From: Phocoenobacter atlanticus
GTDB lineage: Bacteria; Pseudomonadota; Gammaproteobacteria; Enterobacterales; Pasteurellaceae
Strand: one strand, 5' to 3'
NCBI RefSeq assembly: GCF_030764225.1
Contig: NZ_JASAXH010000003.1
Length of the DNA: 64,000 nt
Shown: positions 33,971 through 42,584 of the stretch, in pieces
How the letters are laid out: every line of letters begins with the position of its first letter
Position numbering within the stretch: the stretch's first letter is position 1
Position numbers and translations under genes: made by a program
The notes under the pieces: generated by a model
What the model saw: only the letters and a program-made list of their open reading frames with translations
The model's database searches: none
Told to the model about the DNA's origin: nothing

Positions 33971-34885
33971 ATGAAAAAATCAATCTTATTATTCTGTCTA
34001 TCTGCATTGCTGCTGACTGGATGCTCTGAAAAAGATAAAGCCTATTATTTATCTCATATCGATAATGCAAAATCAAAATTGAAGCAGTGTGAAAAACAAA
34101 TGTTTGAAGCAATGTCTTCCAAAGATAAGGAAAAATTTGAAGCAATACGAAAAGATAAGGAGTGTATTGCCGCTGATCAAGCAATTCGTGAAAATCGTAA
34201 AATCCAAATAGAAAAAGCACGCTTGGAAAAAGAAGCCCTTGAGAAATCTGAGATTTCTAAAGCCCGTAAAAAGTTAAATGAAAAATTTGCAAAATTAGAT
34301 TGGAAAGAGACCGCTTATCAGTATGTAAATAGTGATTGTGCAAAAAAATTATTCATTTCAAGCAATGATTACCTATGCCGAGCCTTTAAAGCACTCTATG
34401 ATGAAAAGGCAGAACAAGGTAAAACAGCATTATTAAAAAATTCGTTAGAACAATTATTTGAATTAAAGAAAACCTATTGTGCAAAAGATCAAAGACGTTA
34501 TTCAACTTGTGATATTTGGAAATCTGCTGTTAAAGAACAAAGTGCAACAGAATTTTCAAAGTTAGATTTTGAACAACTTGATCGTCAAAAAAATAAATAT
34601 TGTGAATATGGTTCTAAATACTACGACGCTTGTTCAACCTTACAAGATGTTGCAAGAAAAAAAGAAAACATAGTTATTGAACAATATGTTAAAAACTACG
34701 ATGCCTTAAAAAAAGTCTACAATCAATGTATCGCCAAGATTACTGAGTTGGCTAAAATTGATAATAGTTTCGGATTTTATAGCAAACGAAATGCAATATT
34801 AGAAAATTATCCTTGCTCACAAGCTCGTAGTGCACGTAGCAAATTAGGATTACCTTACGATAATTTCAAAACTTTGATGGATTAA
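33971..34885 (+). CDS. EexN-like lipoprotein with long cysteine-rich extension
   Basis: The signal peptide ends in the lipobox LTGC (acylated cysteine at residue 18). The first ~70 mature residues, SEKDKAYYLSHIDNAKSKL followed by a cysteine pair, resemble EexN-family entry-exclusion lipoproteins of conjugative type IV secretion systems, which are normally under 100 residues. Here a further ~200 helical residues follow with paired cysteines (NSDCAKK, YLCRAF, TYCAK, STCDIW, KYCEYG, DACST). An extended uptake signal (AAATTTGC... ACCGCTT, 34285-34317) is inside it. No conjugation gene is in the window. The EexN relation is moderate; the function of the extension is unknown. Confidence 0.72.
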   Translation: MKKSILLFCLSALLLTGCSEKDKAYYLSHIDNAKSKLKQCEKQMFEAMSSKDKEKFEAIRKDKECIAADQAIRENRKIQIEKARLEKEALEKSEISKARKKLNEKFAKLDWKETAYQYVNSDCAKKLFISSNDYLCRAFKALYDEKAEQGKTALLKNSLEQLFELKKTYCAKDQRRYSTCDIWKSAVKEQSATEFSKLDFEQLDRQKNKYCEYGSKYYDACSTLQDVARKKENIVIEQYVKNYDALKKVYNQCIAKITELAKIDNSFGFYSKRNAILENYPCSQARSARSKLGLPYDNFKTLMD

Positions 34886-34917
34886 CCTTTTTAGTTAAAT
34901 ACACAGGAGAAAATAAA

Positions 34918-35181
34918 ATGAGTGAAAATCTTAAAAATACCAAAGCAGGAATGACTGCAGGCATTATTGCTTGTGTTCTCGCAATTCTTGGAATTTTATT
35001 TTTAGGTACTATTTTTGTTCCACTTGCTGCTATTACAGCACTTATTGGCACAATCATTGCGGTTAAAAATAAAAATTTTGCTGGTATAGGAGTGAATGTC
35101 CTTGCTTGGGTATTAACTCTTATTGGTCTATTTACCTCGCCTATTTTATTAGCAGCAATTGGTATTGGTGCAGCAAGTTAA
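34918..35181 (+). CDS. small hydrophobic membrane protein
   Basis: I do not recognise this 87-residue protein. It has two to three membrane segments: about residues 12-45 (a long stretch that could form a hairpin) and 58-85. The polar loop between is VKNKNFAGIG. AGGAGA lies before the ATG. It ends the row 33634-35181 and is followed by a strong terminator, so the three genes form one unit under the XRE operators. Confidence 0.78.
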   Translation: MSENLKNTKAGMTAGIIACVLAILGILFLGTIFVPLAAITALIGTIIAVKNKNFAGIGVNVLAWVLTLIGLFTSPILLAAIGIGAAS

Positions 35182-35203
35182 TAAAACCTTAGATTAAAAT
35201 AAA

Positions 35204-35234
35204 AACCCCAAATGTTGAACAATATTTGGGGTTT
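35204..35234. terminator. terminator after the lipoprotein row
   Basis: AACCCCAAAT / ATTTGGGGTT forms a 10-bp stem. A and T runs on both sides suit both the plus-strand row and the convergent hydrolase gene. Confidence 0.87.
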
Positions 35235-35287
35235 GTCCATTTTGATTTTAGGGAAACCACAAACTTTTACCTATTAATTTTTAGAAA

Positions 35288-35926
35288 TTAAAATAAATGT
35301 TTATCAAATCGACCATTTTTCAAAAAATAATCGGTTTGATAAATCACTTGCTTAGAATAGAGCAATGTAGTGTGACTTAGGGGTAACTCAATATGATCAG
35401 TTTGATTCTCTAACATTGTTTCTACAAGACTAACGGTGCCATCATTGGGTTTATCTAACGCTTGAAAAAGCGAACCAATACCAATACATTTAGTTCCAGC
35501 AATAGAACCAAGTTCAATGTTTCCTTGCCAAGGTGGTAAATGACCATCGAGGGCATTTTCATAAGAGTGACCTAAAATATTAAAAGGAATATGATCTGTA
35601 ATATATTGAGCCACTTCACTGCCGTTATGTGGTGTACCTAGTGTGACGATGCGTCCATTAAAATATTGTGGTGCATAGTCATAACCTAAGCGAATAAGTA
35701 AACCGCCCAAACTGTGCCCTACAAAGTGACAAATCTCCTCTCTCTGACATTGTTTCTTTACAAAATCAAATAGTTGTTCCGCATTATACTGTAATGAACA
35801 CTGAGTAGAGGGGTATGAAAAAAGCTGTACATCATAACCACGGCGACTTAAATGATAATGCATATATTGCATAATAATACTATTCATAAATAAGCCATGA
35901 ATCAAAAATAGTTTGGGTTGTTTCAT
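35288..35926 (-). CDS. alpha/beta hydrolase (lipase/esterase-like)
   Basis: This 212-residue protein has the alpha/beta hydrolase layout. The oxyanion/strand-3 region is LFLIHGLFMNS. The nucleophile elbow is GHSLGGLL (serine about residue 69). The histidine is likely LSHTTLL near residue 187, and DGTVSL gives an acid candidate. TLGTPHNGSEVA is typical of small cytoplasmic esterase/lipase-like proteins. No signal peptide is visible. The substrate cannot be read from the sequence. Confidence 0.87.
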   Translation of the reverse strand: MKQPKLFLIHGLFMNSIIMQYMHYHLSRRGYDVQLFSYPSTQCSLQYNAEQLFDFVKKQCQREEICHFVGHSLGGLLIRLGYDYAPQYFNGRIVTLGTPHNGSEVAQYITDHIPFNILGHSYENALDGHLPPWQGNIELGSIAGTKCIGIGSLFQALDKPNDGTVSLVETMLENQTDHIELPLSHTTLLYSKQVIYQTDYFLKNGRFDKHLF

Positions 35927-36039
35927 TTTTTATCCTATTCTCATTTAATATGAAAGAAGCCGCTTAAGTGATTAATTGGGTATAACTTCCTCTAAATTCC
36001 GTAGAATAAGTTTCACTAAAAATTCCACTTCATAAAAGA

Positions 36040-36062
36040 CAAAGACAAGGCATACCTTGTCT
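36040..36062 (-). terminator. terminator after nhaB-dsbB
   Basis: AGACAAGG / CCTTGTCT stem with a four-base CATA loop; on the minus strand TTTGTCTTTTAT follows. Confidence 0.75.
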
Positions 36063-36092
36063 CTATATGAATTAATACTTGTAATCAATATA

Positions 36093-36629
36093 CTATCCAA
36101 AAATAAATTGATCTTTCTTTTTTAATCTTTTGAATTGACTTAAAGCAACAATCACCAAAACCGTCAAATAAGCACTAAAAATCATAGCTAACCACTGAGG
36201 CATTGAAAAACTGAGGAATTGCCATTTTATTTCACTACAACTACCTGTTGCTTCAAAAAAATTGGGAAACCATTGATTTAAAGGTAATTGGTCAGGAAAA
36301 TCTACCTTGATTGGACATTGATTCCAAGGAGAAGGATTAAATTGATAGTTATAGTGTTTAACTGATAAATTTAATCCTTGAACCGCACCTAAAATTCCCA
36401 TTGCTAGGGCTATTAAACGAAAAAGAAGAAATCGAGGAGCAATAAACGCAATTGCTCCTGCAATACAAATAGCCAATAAGGCTATTCGCTCATAAATACA
36501 CATTACACAAGGTGCTAATCCCATTTTGTGTTGAAAATAAAGGGCTATTCCTTCAAGTATTACTCCACTTAGGATAAGAAGAAACCAAGCACTACGCCCA
36601 AGGGAAAGCTCTTTGATGTAATTTAGCAT
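36093..36629 (-). CDS. dsbB: disulfide bond formation protein DsbB
   Basis: DsbB is the inner-membrane quinone reductase that reoxidises DsbA. The two required cysteine pairs are C41-C44 in APCVMCIYER and C105-C131 (NQCPIK and GSCSEIKW). Four membrane helices are present and the length is 178 residues. It follows nhaB after 13 bp, the same order as in related genomes. Confidence 0.95.
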   Translation of the reverse strand: MLNYIKELSLGRSAWFLLILSGVILEGIALYFQHKMGLAPCVMCIYERIALLAICIAGAIAFIAPRFLLFRLIALAMGILGAVQGLNLSVKHYNYQFNPSPWNQCPIKVDFPDQLPLNQWFPNFFEATGSCSEIKWQFLSFSMPQWLAMIFSAYLTVLVIVALSQFKRLKKKDQFIFG

Positions 36630-36642
36630 AAATGCTCCTAGT

Positions 36643-38190
36643 TTAACGAATAATTAACCAACCCCAATCTGTCATTAGTGACGTTAGTGTTGGTAAAAAT
36701 AATTTTAATGATGCGAAACCGACTAAAGATAACACAATTGTGTAAGGTAACGCCATATACACCATTCTACCATAAGATAAACGAACCAAAGGAGCAAAAG
36801 ATGAGGTTAATAAGAATAAAAATGCCGCTTGTCCATTTGGTGTTGCCACTGATGGTAAATTAGTACCTGTATTAATTGCAACAGAAATTAAGTCAAATTG
36901 TTCACGCGTAATAATATTCTCTTTTAAAGCGTGGAAAGCTTCATTAATATAAACTGTTCCTACAAAGACATTATCAGAAATCATCGAGAGCAATCCATTA
37001 AAGATATAGAATAATCCAAGCTGTGAATCAGTATCTGCGGCTAACACATATTTAATAATTGGTTCAAAAAGTTTTAAGTCAACGATTACAGCCACTATTG
37101 AGAAGAAAACGACAAGTAATGCAGTAAAAGGCAATGACTCTTTAAATGATTCTCCTATCGAATGTTCATCAATGATACCACAGAAAGAAGTACAGATAAT
37201 GATAATAGTTAAACCAATAATTCCAACATCCGCCAAATGGAATGCTAACCCAATAACTAACCAAATTCCTGCAAGGGCTTGAATAACTAATTTCGCACGA
37301 TCTTGATCGGTCATTTTTTTATCTTGTTCTGTATTAAAACGCGCTAAAATTGCCCATACACGACGTGGCAACGGGTCACCATAGCCAAATAATCTGTATC
37401 GTTCTAAAAGATAACAAGTAACAGCACCGCATAATAAAACAGGGACACTTACAGGGGCAACACGTAATACAAATTCACCAAAATGCCAACTAGCTTTATC
37501 TGCAATAATTAAGTTTTGAGGTTCGCCTACCATTGTCATTACACCACCTAACGCACTTCCTACACCTGCGTGCATAAGTAAGCTACGTAAAAAGCTACGG
37601 AAATGTTCCAAAATTTGTTTGTTGGTAGTGATTTTTTCATCACAATAAATATCGTTTACATCATCATCAAAGGTGTAACCAGAAGCTACTTTATGATAAA
37701 CCCCGTAAAAACCTACGCTGACACTGATAATAACGGCAATAACAGTTAGAGCATCTAAGAATGCAGAAAGAAAAGCTGCACTTAAACAAAAGGCTAATGA
37801 TAATGTTCTTTTTGAACGTACTACAATTAATAGCTTAGTAAATGCATAAAGTAGTAACTGTTTCATAAAGTAAATACCCGCTACCATAAACATTAATAGC
37901 AAAATAACTTCAAAATTTGCCATTATTTCTTCTTTAATATGTTCAGGATGCGTCATTCCAATTACAACCGCTTCCATAGCTAATAAACCACCAGGTTGTA
38001 AAGGATAGCATTTTAGTGCCATTGCTAAGGTAAAGATAAATTCACAGACTAAACACCAACCAGCAACAAATGGGTCGATGAAAAATAAAATTGGATTTAA
38101 AACCAAAAAAAAGATAATGGCATATTTATACCATAATGGGGAATTTCCTAAAAAATTCTTGAAAATAGAACTCGGGGCTATCATAAACAA
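36643..38190 (-). CDS. nhaB: Na+/H+ antiporter NhaB
   Basis: NhaB exports sodium in exchange for protons across the inner membrane. The 515-residue protein shows the family sequence FLGNSPLWYKYAIIFFLVLNP near its start, HAGVGSALGGVMTMVGEPQN in the middle and NTGTNLPSVATPNGQAAFLFLL near the end. About 12 helices are expected. GAGGAGAG precedes the ATG. It is divergent from fadR, an arrangement shared with E. coli and H. influenzae. Confidence 0.95.
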   Translation of the reverse strand: MFMIAPSSIFKNFLGNSPLWYKYAIIFFLVLNPILFFIDPFVAGWCLVCEFIFTLAMALKCYPLQPGGLLAMEAVVIGMTHPEHIKEEIMANFEVILLLMFMVAGIYFMKQLLLYAFTKLLIVVRSKRTLSLAFCLSAAFLSAFLDALTVIAVIISVSVGFYGVYHKVASGYTFDDDVNDIYCDEKITTNKQILEHFRSFLRSLLMHAGVGSALGGVMTMVGEPQNLIIADKASWHFGEFVLRVAPVSVPVLLCGAVTCYLLERYRLFGYGDPLPRRVWAILARFNTEQDKKMTDQDRAKLVIQALAGIWLVIGLAFHLADVGIIGLTIIIICTSFCGIIDEHSIGESFKESLPFTALLVVFFSIVAVIVDLKLFEPIIKYVLAADTDSQLGLFYIFNGLLSMISDNVFVGTVYINEAFHALKENIITREQFDLISVAINTGTNLPSVATPNGQAAFLFLLTSSFAPLVRLSYGRMVYMALPYTIVLSLVGFASLKLFLPTLTSLMTDWGWLIIR

Positions 38191-38317
38191 CTCTCTCCTC
38201 TGACCAAATTTATAACATCATTTGGTTAAATTTTTAATTATTGTCTCATATTGTAATATAGATTAGATTAAACGATAATAGGGAAAGGCAATATTAATGC
38301 AAAAGATTTTAAAAATT

Positions 38318-38344
38318 ATCAATAAATTCAAAAAATTTATTGAT
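38318..38344. repeat. perfect inverted repeat in the nhaB-fadR space
   Basis: ATCAATAAATT and AATTTATTGAT form a perfect 11-bp inverted repeat with a five-base spacer, 40 bp before the fadR start. It could be an operator; it is AT-only in most positions, so chance is possible. A second repeat (ACCAAAT ... ATTTGGT, 38203-38226) lies just before nhaB. Confidence 0.55.
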
Positions 38345-38384
38345 TTGATGAAAATTCACACATTATTTGGGATGTTATAACTAA

Positions 38385-39119
38385 ATGAATGAAAACAAAT
38401 TTGGTATTTTAAAAGCCAGTAGTCCAGCAGCATTAGCAGAAGAGTATATTATTAAAAGTATTTGGAATAATACTTATCCACCTAATTCATATTTACCTGC
38501 TGAAAGAGAATTAGCGGATACTATTGGGGTAACACGAACAACATTACGAGAAGTTTTACAGCGTCTCGCTCGTGAAGGTTGGTTAAATATTCAGCACGGC
38601 AAACCAACTTATGTTAATAATATTTGGGAAACAGGCGGAACAAGTGTGGTAGAAAAGTTATTTCAACTTGATAAAACAGTCGCCCCTCTTATTATTGCAG
38701 ATATTCTTTCATTACGTACTCGAATGTCAGATTCTTATATTCCGAAAGCAATCGAAACAGATCCTGAAGGTTCTTTGGCAATTTTTGAACAATTAGAACA
38801 ATTAGACGATACAGCAAAAGCCTATACCGAATTTGATTACCACGTATTTAGAAGTTTTACTGTCGTTGCAAATAAACCTGTTTATGGTTTAATTTTTAAT
38901 AGCTTTAAAGGTTTGTATAATCAGATTGGAGGTATTTATTTTAGTATTCCTGAAGGGCGAAAATTAGCACACGATTTTTACACTAGCTTACAAGAGTTAT
39001 GTAGAAATGAAAACGCTGAAAAAGTACGAGAATGTATTAAAATACACCGAGAACAAAGTACCAAACTATGGAATGAAATACTAGGAAAGCTAGGGACTAA
39101 ACCTAGAATGGAAGGCTAA
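38385..39119 (+). CDS. fadR: fatty acid metabolism regulator FadR
   Basis: FadR is a GntR-family regulator that represses fatty-acid degradation and activates fabA/fabB; it leaves DNA on binding long-chain acyl-CoA. The winged helix is at residues ~10-75 (YLPAERELADTIGVTRTTLREVLQRLAREGWL). The all-helical acyl-CoA domain follows. The length of 244 is close to E. coli's 239. Its likely targets in the window are fadL and fabB. Confidence 0.94.
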   Translation: MNENKFGILKASSPAALAEEYIIKSIWNNTYPPNSYLPAERELADTIGVTRTTLREVLQRLAREGWLNIQHGKPTYVNNIWETGGTSVVEKLFQLDKTVAPLIIADILSLRTRMSDSYIPKAIETDPEGSLAIFEQLEQLDDTAKAYTEFDYHVFRSFTVVANKPVYGLIFNSFKGLYNQIGGIYFSIPEGRKLAHDFYTSLQELCRNENAEKVRECIKIHREQSTKLWNEILGKLGTKPRMEG

Positions 39120-39130
39120 TATTGTTATAT

Positions 39131-39187
39131 TCAAGCGGTGACTTTATCTCAACTTTTTGCAAATTTTTGATCAAATAATACCGCTTA
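39131..39187. repeat. inverted uptake pair between fadR and yfbV
   Basis: TCAAGCGGT and TACCGCTT enclose TTTTTGCAAATTTTTG. The right core overlaps the yfbV stop. It can serve as terminator for two convergent genes. Confidence 0.85.
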
Positions 39188-39619
39188 TAACTCATCAAAA
39201 TACTGATCACCCCAAGTTTGCTCAGCGAGTTTTAATAAAGTGGCAAAATCTTGATAAGAAGGCATCATTTGTTCTTCCACATCAATTTGCTCACTAATCA
39301 ATTTTATGCGTAACTCCTCATACCACTTTAATAAAGAAAGAGAAAGAGGAGATTTAGCTCGTCTACCAAGCCAAAACAATCCTTGAAAGGGAATGCTCAA
39401 TGCAAATAACGCAGTAATTAAAACATTGACTAAAATAAATTGAGTGGGACTATGTAAAAAATATTGCCAAATAATGGCAAAACAAGCAAAAGCAGGCATT
39501 ACTTTTTGTGCAAATTTAACCCATTTAATAAAGCGGTAATCCGGCATAAAGACATTGAGTTTTTTTTGATTTGGTAAGGTTTCAATATAATTCTGTCCTG
39601 CTTTTAGTGTGTCATACAT
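39185..39619 (-). CDS. yfbV: UPF0208 membrane protein YfbV
   Basis: YfbV-family proteins are small inner-membrane proteins; in E. coli YfbV affects insulation of the Ter macrodomain from neighbouring DNA. The 144-residue protein has two membrane helices (about residues 40-55 and 63-83) and the family start TLKAGQNYIETLPNQKKLN. The tail is acidic (WGDQYFDEL). Family function is not settled in Pasteurellaceae. Confidence 0.9.
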   Translation of the reverse strand: MYDTLKAGQNYIETLPNQKKLNVFMPDYRFIKWVKFAQKVMPAFACFAIIWQYFLHSPTQFILVNVLITALFALSIPFQGLFWLGRRAKSPLSLSLLKWYEELRIKLISEQIDVEEQMMPSYQDFATLLKLAEQTWGDQYFDEL

Positions 39620-39750
39620 AATACTACCTATTTAGAATTCAGATTTACCATTGTAGCTAACTCTCAAAAATCTACAATAGATAATGCAGATAAGTTAAAG
39701 TATTGTTATAATCTAAGTAAGATAATATCTTTAACTTAAGGAACTATTCA

Positions 39751-40497
39751 ATGCCAATTAAATTTATTCAACTATTTCAAGATAGTTGGAATTTTATCCA
39801 AAACCAACGCCAATTTTCCCTTTTTTCAATGGGAACAATGCTATTAATTCAATTGGGACAATACTTACTTCTTCAATTTTTCCCAATACAACTACCTGCA
39901 CAAAATATTTCTCAAAACCCTCAAGAAAATATCCTCTTTGTCGTATTCCCCTCTTTGCTATTACTTATTTTAAACTTGGTATTTACAGCACTCGTTATTT
40001 TAAATGTAAAATCTATCACTAACAGTAACTATCAACACTTTTTTCAACCAATTTCAGGAATATTAAAATCATTTTTCCCATTAATATTACTAAGTATTAT
40101 TTCTGCTATTCCATTAGCATTTACACTTGGATTGACTGGTTTTTATTCAATCGCAAATCAATCTCCAATTAGTCTTGTTTCATTACCTCTTATCGTATTA
40201 GGGCTTTATTTCTTCATAAAACTTTATTTAACTATTTATGTTTATTTGGTAGAAGAGCCACAAAAAAGTATTATGGAAACACTCACTTTTACCTTTAAAT
40301 TAAGCAAAGGAAAAATGCGACCATTAGCCTTGTTCTGTGTGCTTGCATCATTATTACCTTTATTTATTATCAATAGTCTTGAACGCTTAGGAGACGGCAT
40401 TCCTATCCTTATTTTTTCTGCCATTGTAAGTACTTTTTTAAGTGTTTTTGTGATTGTATTTAGCTTCCGTTTTTACCAGCTTTACCGCCAACTATAA
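39751..40497 (+). CDS. yciC: UPF0259/YciC-like membrane protein
   Basis: This 248-residue protein has about six membrane helices and the layout of the YciC family, whose function is unknown. The N-terminal RDSW-like segment (LFQDSWNFIQNQRQFSLF) and the C-terminal SFRFYQLYRQL fit. Assignment rests on moderate similarity and on its place before yciB-yciA-yciI, the same set as in H. influenzae. A ribosome site (AAGGAAC) lies before the ATG. Confidence 0.78.
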   Translation: MPIKFIQLFQDSWNFIQNQRQFSLFSMGTMLLIQLGQYLLLQFFPIQLPAQNISQNPQENILFVVFPSLLLLILNLVFTALVILNVKSITNSNYQHFFQPISGILKSFFPLILLSIISAIPLAFTLGLTGFYSIANQSPISLVSLPLIVLGLYFFIKLYLTIYVYLVEEPQKSIMETLTFTFKLSKGKMRPLALFCVLASLLPLFIINSLERLGDGIPILIFSAIVSTFLSVFVIVFSFRFYQLYRQL

Positions 40498-40506
40498 GGA
40501 TAACAA

Positions 40507-41055
40507 ATGAAACAATTACTTGAATTTATCCCACTAATTTTATTTTTTGTTGTTTATAAATTATTTGGTACACAAGAAGCTGCAATCACTTTAGTTATTG
40601 CGACTATTATTCAATTAATTTTACTAAAAGTGTTTTTTGGTGAGGTGACTAAAATGCAACTGTTTATGGCTGGTTTTGTTCTAATTTTTGGAGGTTTAAC
40701 TGCTTATTTTGATGATATTCGCTTTCTACAATGGAAGGTGACCATTATTAACGGACTTTTTGCATTCGCGTTGCTATTTAGCCAATTTGTATTAAAAAGC
40801 CCTATTATTAAATATTTACTTGGGAAAGAAATTCAGTTAGAAAATAAAGTTTGGAATAATCTAAATCTAGGTTGGGCAGTATTTTTTATCTTCTGTATGT
40901 TACTGAATATTTATATCAGTGAATTTATGTCTGAGGATATTTGGTCTACCTTTAAAGTATTTGGATTAACAGGGCTAAGCCTGATTGCGACAATTATTAC
41001 AGGTGTGTATCTCTATCCACATTTGAAACAACTGGAGGAAAACAATGGCAAATAA
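40507..41055 (+). CDS. yciB: inner membrane septation protein YciB (IspZ)
   Basis: YciB is an inner-membrane protein tied to cell division and envelope synthesis. The family start MKQLLEFIPLILFFVVYK is present, with five to six membrane helices and the conserved QWKVTIINGLFAFALL and NLNLGWAVFFIF. The length of 182 residues is typical. It follows yciC after 9 bp, and its end overlaps the yciA start by 11 bp. Confidence 0.93.
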   Translation: MKQLLEFIPLILFFVVYKLFGTQEAAITLVIATIIQLILLKVFFGEVTKMQLFMAGFVLIFGGLTAYFDDIRFLQWKVTIINGLFAFALLFSQFVLKSPIIKYLLGKEIQLENKVWNNLNLGWAVFFIFCMLLNIYISEFMSEDIWSTFKVFGLTGLSLIATIITGVYLYPHLKQLEENNGK

Positions 41056-41485
41056 TCAATGTCGAGAACCTGAAGGAAAGCTAATTTTAAGAACCCTTGC
41101 AATGCCATCTGATACCAATGCCAATGGTGATATTTTTGGTGGTTGGATTATGTCTCAAATGGATATGGGAGGGGCTATTTTAGCAAAAGAGATTGCTAAA
41201 GGGAGAGTGGTTACCGTTTCCGTTAACTCAATGAATTTTTTACATCCTGTTTCTGTCGGTGATGTCGTATGCTGCTATGGAAAATGTACTAAAGTTGGAC
41301 ATTCATCTCTACAAGTCAAAGTCGAAATTTTTATTAAACGCGTTTATGAGGGATTACGAGATCGTCACTGTGTGACAGAAGCTGAATTTACCTTTGTGGC
41401 AGTAGATAATGACGGTAAGCCTCGCCCTATTCCACGTGAAGATAATCCTGAATTAGATACTGCTCTTGCATTACTTAACCAATAG
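41045..41485 (+). CDS. yciA: acyl-CoA thioesterase YciA
   Basis: YciA is a hotdog-fold thioesterase with broad acyl-CoA range; the H. influenzae enzyme is structurally known. The catalytic region NANGDIFGGWIMSQMDMGG (about residues 23-41) and RVVTVSVNSMNFLHPV are present. It has 146 residues. An AACTGGAGG ribosome site lies within the end of yciB, and the two frames overlap, so translation is coupled. Confidence 0.94.
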   Translation: MANNQCREPEGKLILRTLAMPSDTNANGDIFGGWIMSQMDMGGAILAKEIAKGRVVTVSVNSMNFLHPVSVGDVVCCYGKCTKVGHSSLQVKVEIFIKRVYEGLRDRHCVTEAEFTFVAVDNDGKPRPIPREDNPELDTALALLNQ

Positions 41486-41494
41486 GAGAATATT

Positions 41495-41791
41495 ATGTAT
41501 TATGTTATTTTTGCTCAAGATAAACCAAACACGCTACAACAACGTCTTGCTGTGCGTGAACAACATTTAGCTCGCTTAAAGCACTTACAAGCAGAAGGTC
41601 GACTATTTACTGCAGGTCCAAATCCAGCAATTGATAGTGAAACACCTGGAGAGGCAGGTTTTACCGGGTCAACAGTCATTGCACAATTTACTTCATTAGA
41701 AGACGCAAAACAGTGGGCAAGTGAAGACCCTTACGTAGAAGCTGGTGTTTATGGCGAAGTATTTGTAAAACCTTTTCTTAAAGTATTTTAA
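41495..41791 (+). CDS. yciI: YciI-family protein
   Basis: YciI is a small ferredoxin-like-fold protein related to muconolactone isomerase-like domains. The 98-residue sequence keeps the motif for the conserved histidine and aspartate (REQHLARLKHLQ and SEDPYVEAGVY). The role is unknown; H. influenzae YciI is structurally characterised. It is the last gene of the yci row and is followed by a terminator. Confidence 0.92.
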   Translation: MYYVIFAQDKPNTLQQRLAVREQHLARLKHLQAEGRLFTAGPNPAIDSETPGEAGFTGSTVIAQFTSLEDAKQWASEDPYVEAGVYGEVFVKPFLKVF

Positions 41792-41801
41792 TTATTAAAT
41801 A

Positions 41802-41840
41802 TAAAACTGAGGTAAAATATATTATTTATACCTCAGTTTT
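41802..41840. terminator. bidirectional terminator after yciI
   Basis: AAAACTGAGGTA / TACCTCAGTTTT stem with an AT loop and flanking T run; convergent comEA-like gene on the other side. Confidence 0.88.
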
Positions 41841-41889
41841 TATAATTCCTAGCTTCATCAATACTAGCTGTTTTTCAGCTTATCTTTAA

Positions 41890-42489
41890 TTAAAATTTCA
41901 CAAAAGATTTAATATTTTTAATAGTCGCAACACCAATGCCTTGCACATTTGAAAGTTCCGTAATATTTTTAATTTTACCGACTTTCTTACGATAAGAAAT
42001 AATCGCTTTTGCTTTTTTAGGACCAATGCCTGCTAACTGTTGTAACTCTGTTGCCGTTGCAGTGTTAATATTCACTACTTTAGACATTTTTTTCGCTGTT
42101 TTTTTAGTCTTCGATTTTTTTGTATTCGCCGTTTTTTTCACAGAAGATGCTTTCTTTTCTGTTTTCACGTTTTTAGACTCTGCTTTCTTTTTCACACTGC
42201 CTGATTTTTTATTTACTTTGTTAGATGCTGTTTTTTTTGCATTTTTCTTTGATGATGTAACCGCTTGCTTACTTGATTTTGTCTTAGTTTTTGATGATTT
42301 TTCAAGTTTTTTAGCTTTTTTTGTTTTCTTCACCTGTTTTGTTTTTTTTACTTTTTTTGATTTTTGCTTTGCTCCCTGAGATGTTTTTTGTTTCTCTGCT
42401 TTAGAAGAGTTTGAACTCGGTGCCGCAAAAGAGACCGTTGAAACGGCTGTTGCAAGCATCAAAATTACAAGTGTTTTTAAAAATTTCAT
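41890..42489 (-). CDS. ComEA-like helix-hairpin-helix protein with long lysine-rich linker
   Basis: ComEA-type proteins bind incoming DNA in the periplasm during natural transformation. A signal peptide covers residues 1-22 (cleavage after SFA). The C-terminal ~62 residues hold two helix-hairpin-helix motifs: VNINTATATELQQLAGIGPKKAKAII and LSNVQGIGVATIKNI. Between them lies a stretch of about 110 residues almost wholly of Lys, Ser, Thr, Ala, Glu and Gln (KKVKKTKQVKKTKKAKK and similar). H. influenzae ComE1 is about 112 residues; this one is 199. The gene stands alone between two terminators. Confidence 0.87.
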   Translation of the reverse strand: MKFLKTLVILMLATAVSTVSFAAPSSNSSKAEKQKTSQGAKQKSKKVKKTKQVKKTKKAKKLEKSSKTKTKSSKQAVTSSKKNAKKTASNKVNKKSGSVKKKAESKNVKTEKKASSVKKTANTKKSKTKKTAKKMSKVVNINTATATELQQLAGIGPKKAKAIISYRKKVGKIKNITELSNVQGIGVATIKNIKSFVKF

Positions 42490-42534
42490 ATAAATTCCTT
42501 TATGTCCTTTAGTTAAATAAAAAGTTAAATAAAA

Positions 42535-42565
42535 AATGGCGATCTAACCTCGTTAGACCGCCATT
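42535..42565 (-). terminator. frd operon terminator
   Basis: AATGGCG-A-TCTAAC / GTTAGA-C-CGCCATT stem, followed on the minus strand by TTTTTTATTT. Confidence 0.87.
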
Positions 42566-42584
42566 TTGTCTAAAAGTTCTACAA

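Noticed and set aside
42026..42379. 117-residue phenylalanine-rich frame opposite the ComEA-like gene
   Set aside because: It is the complement of the lysine codons (AAA/TTT) of the real gene.
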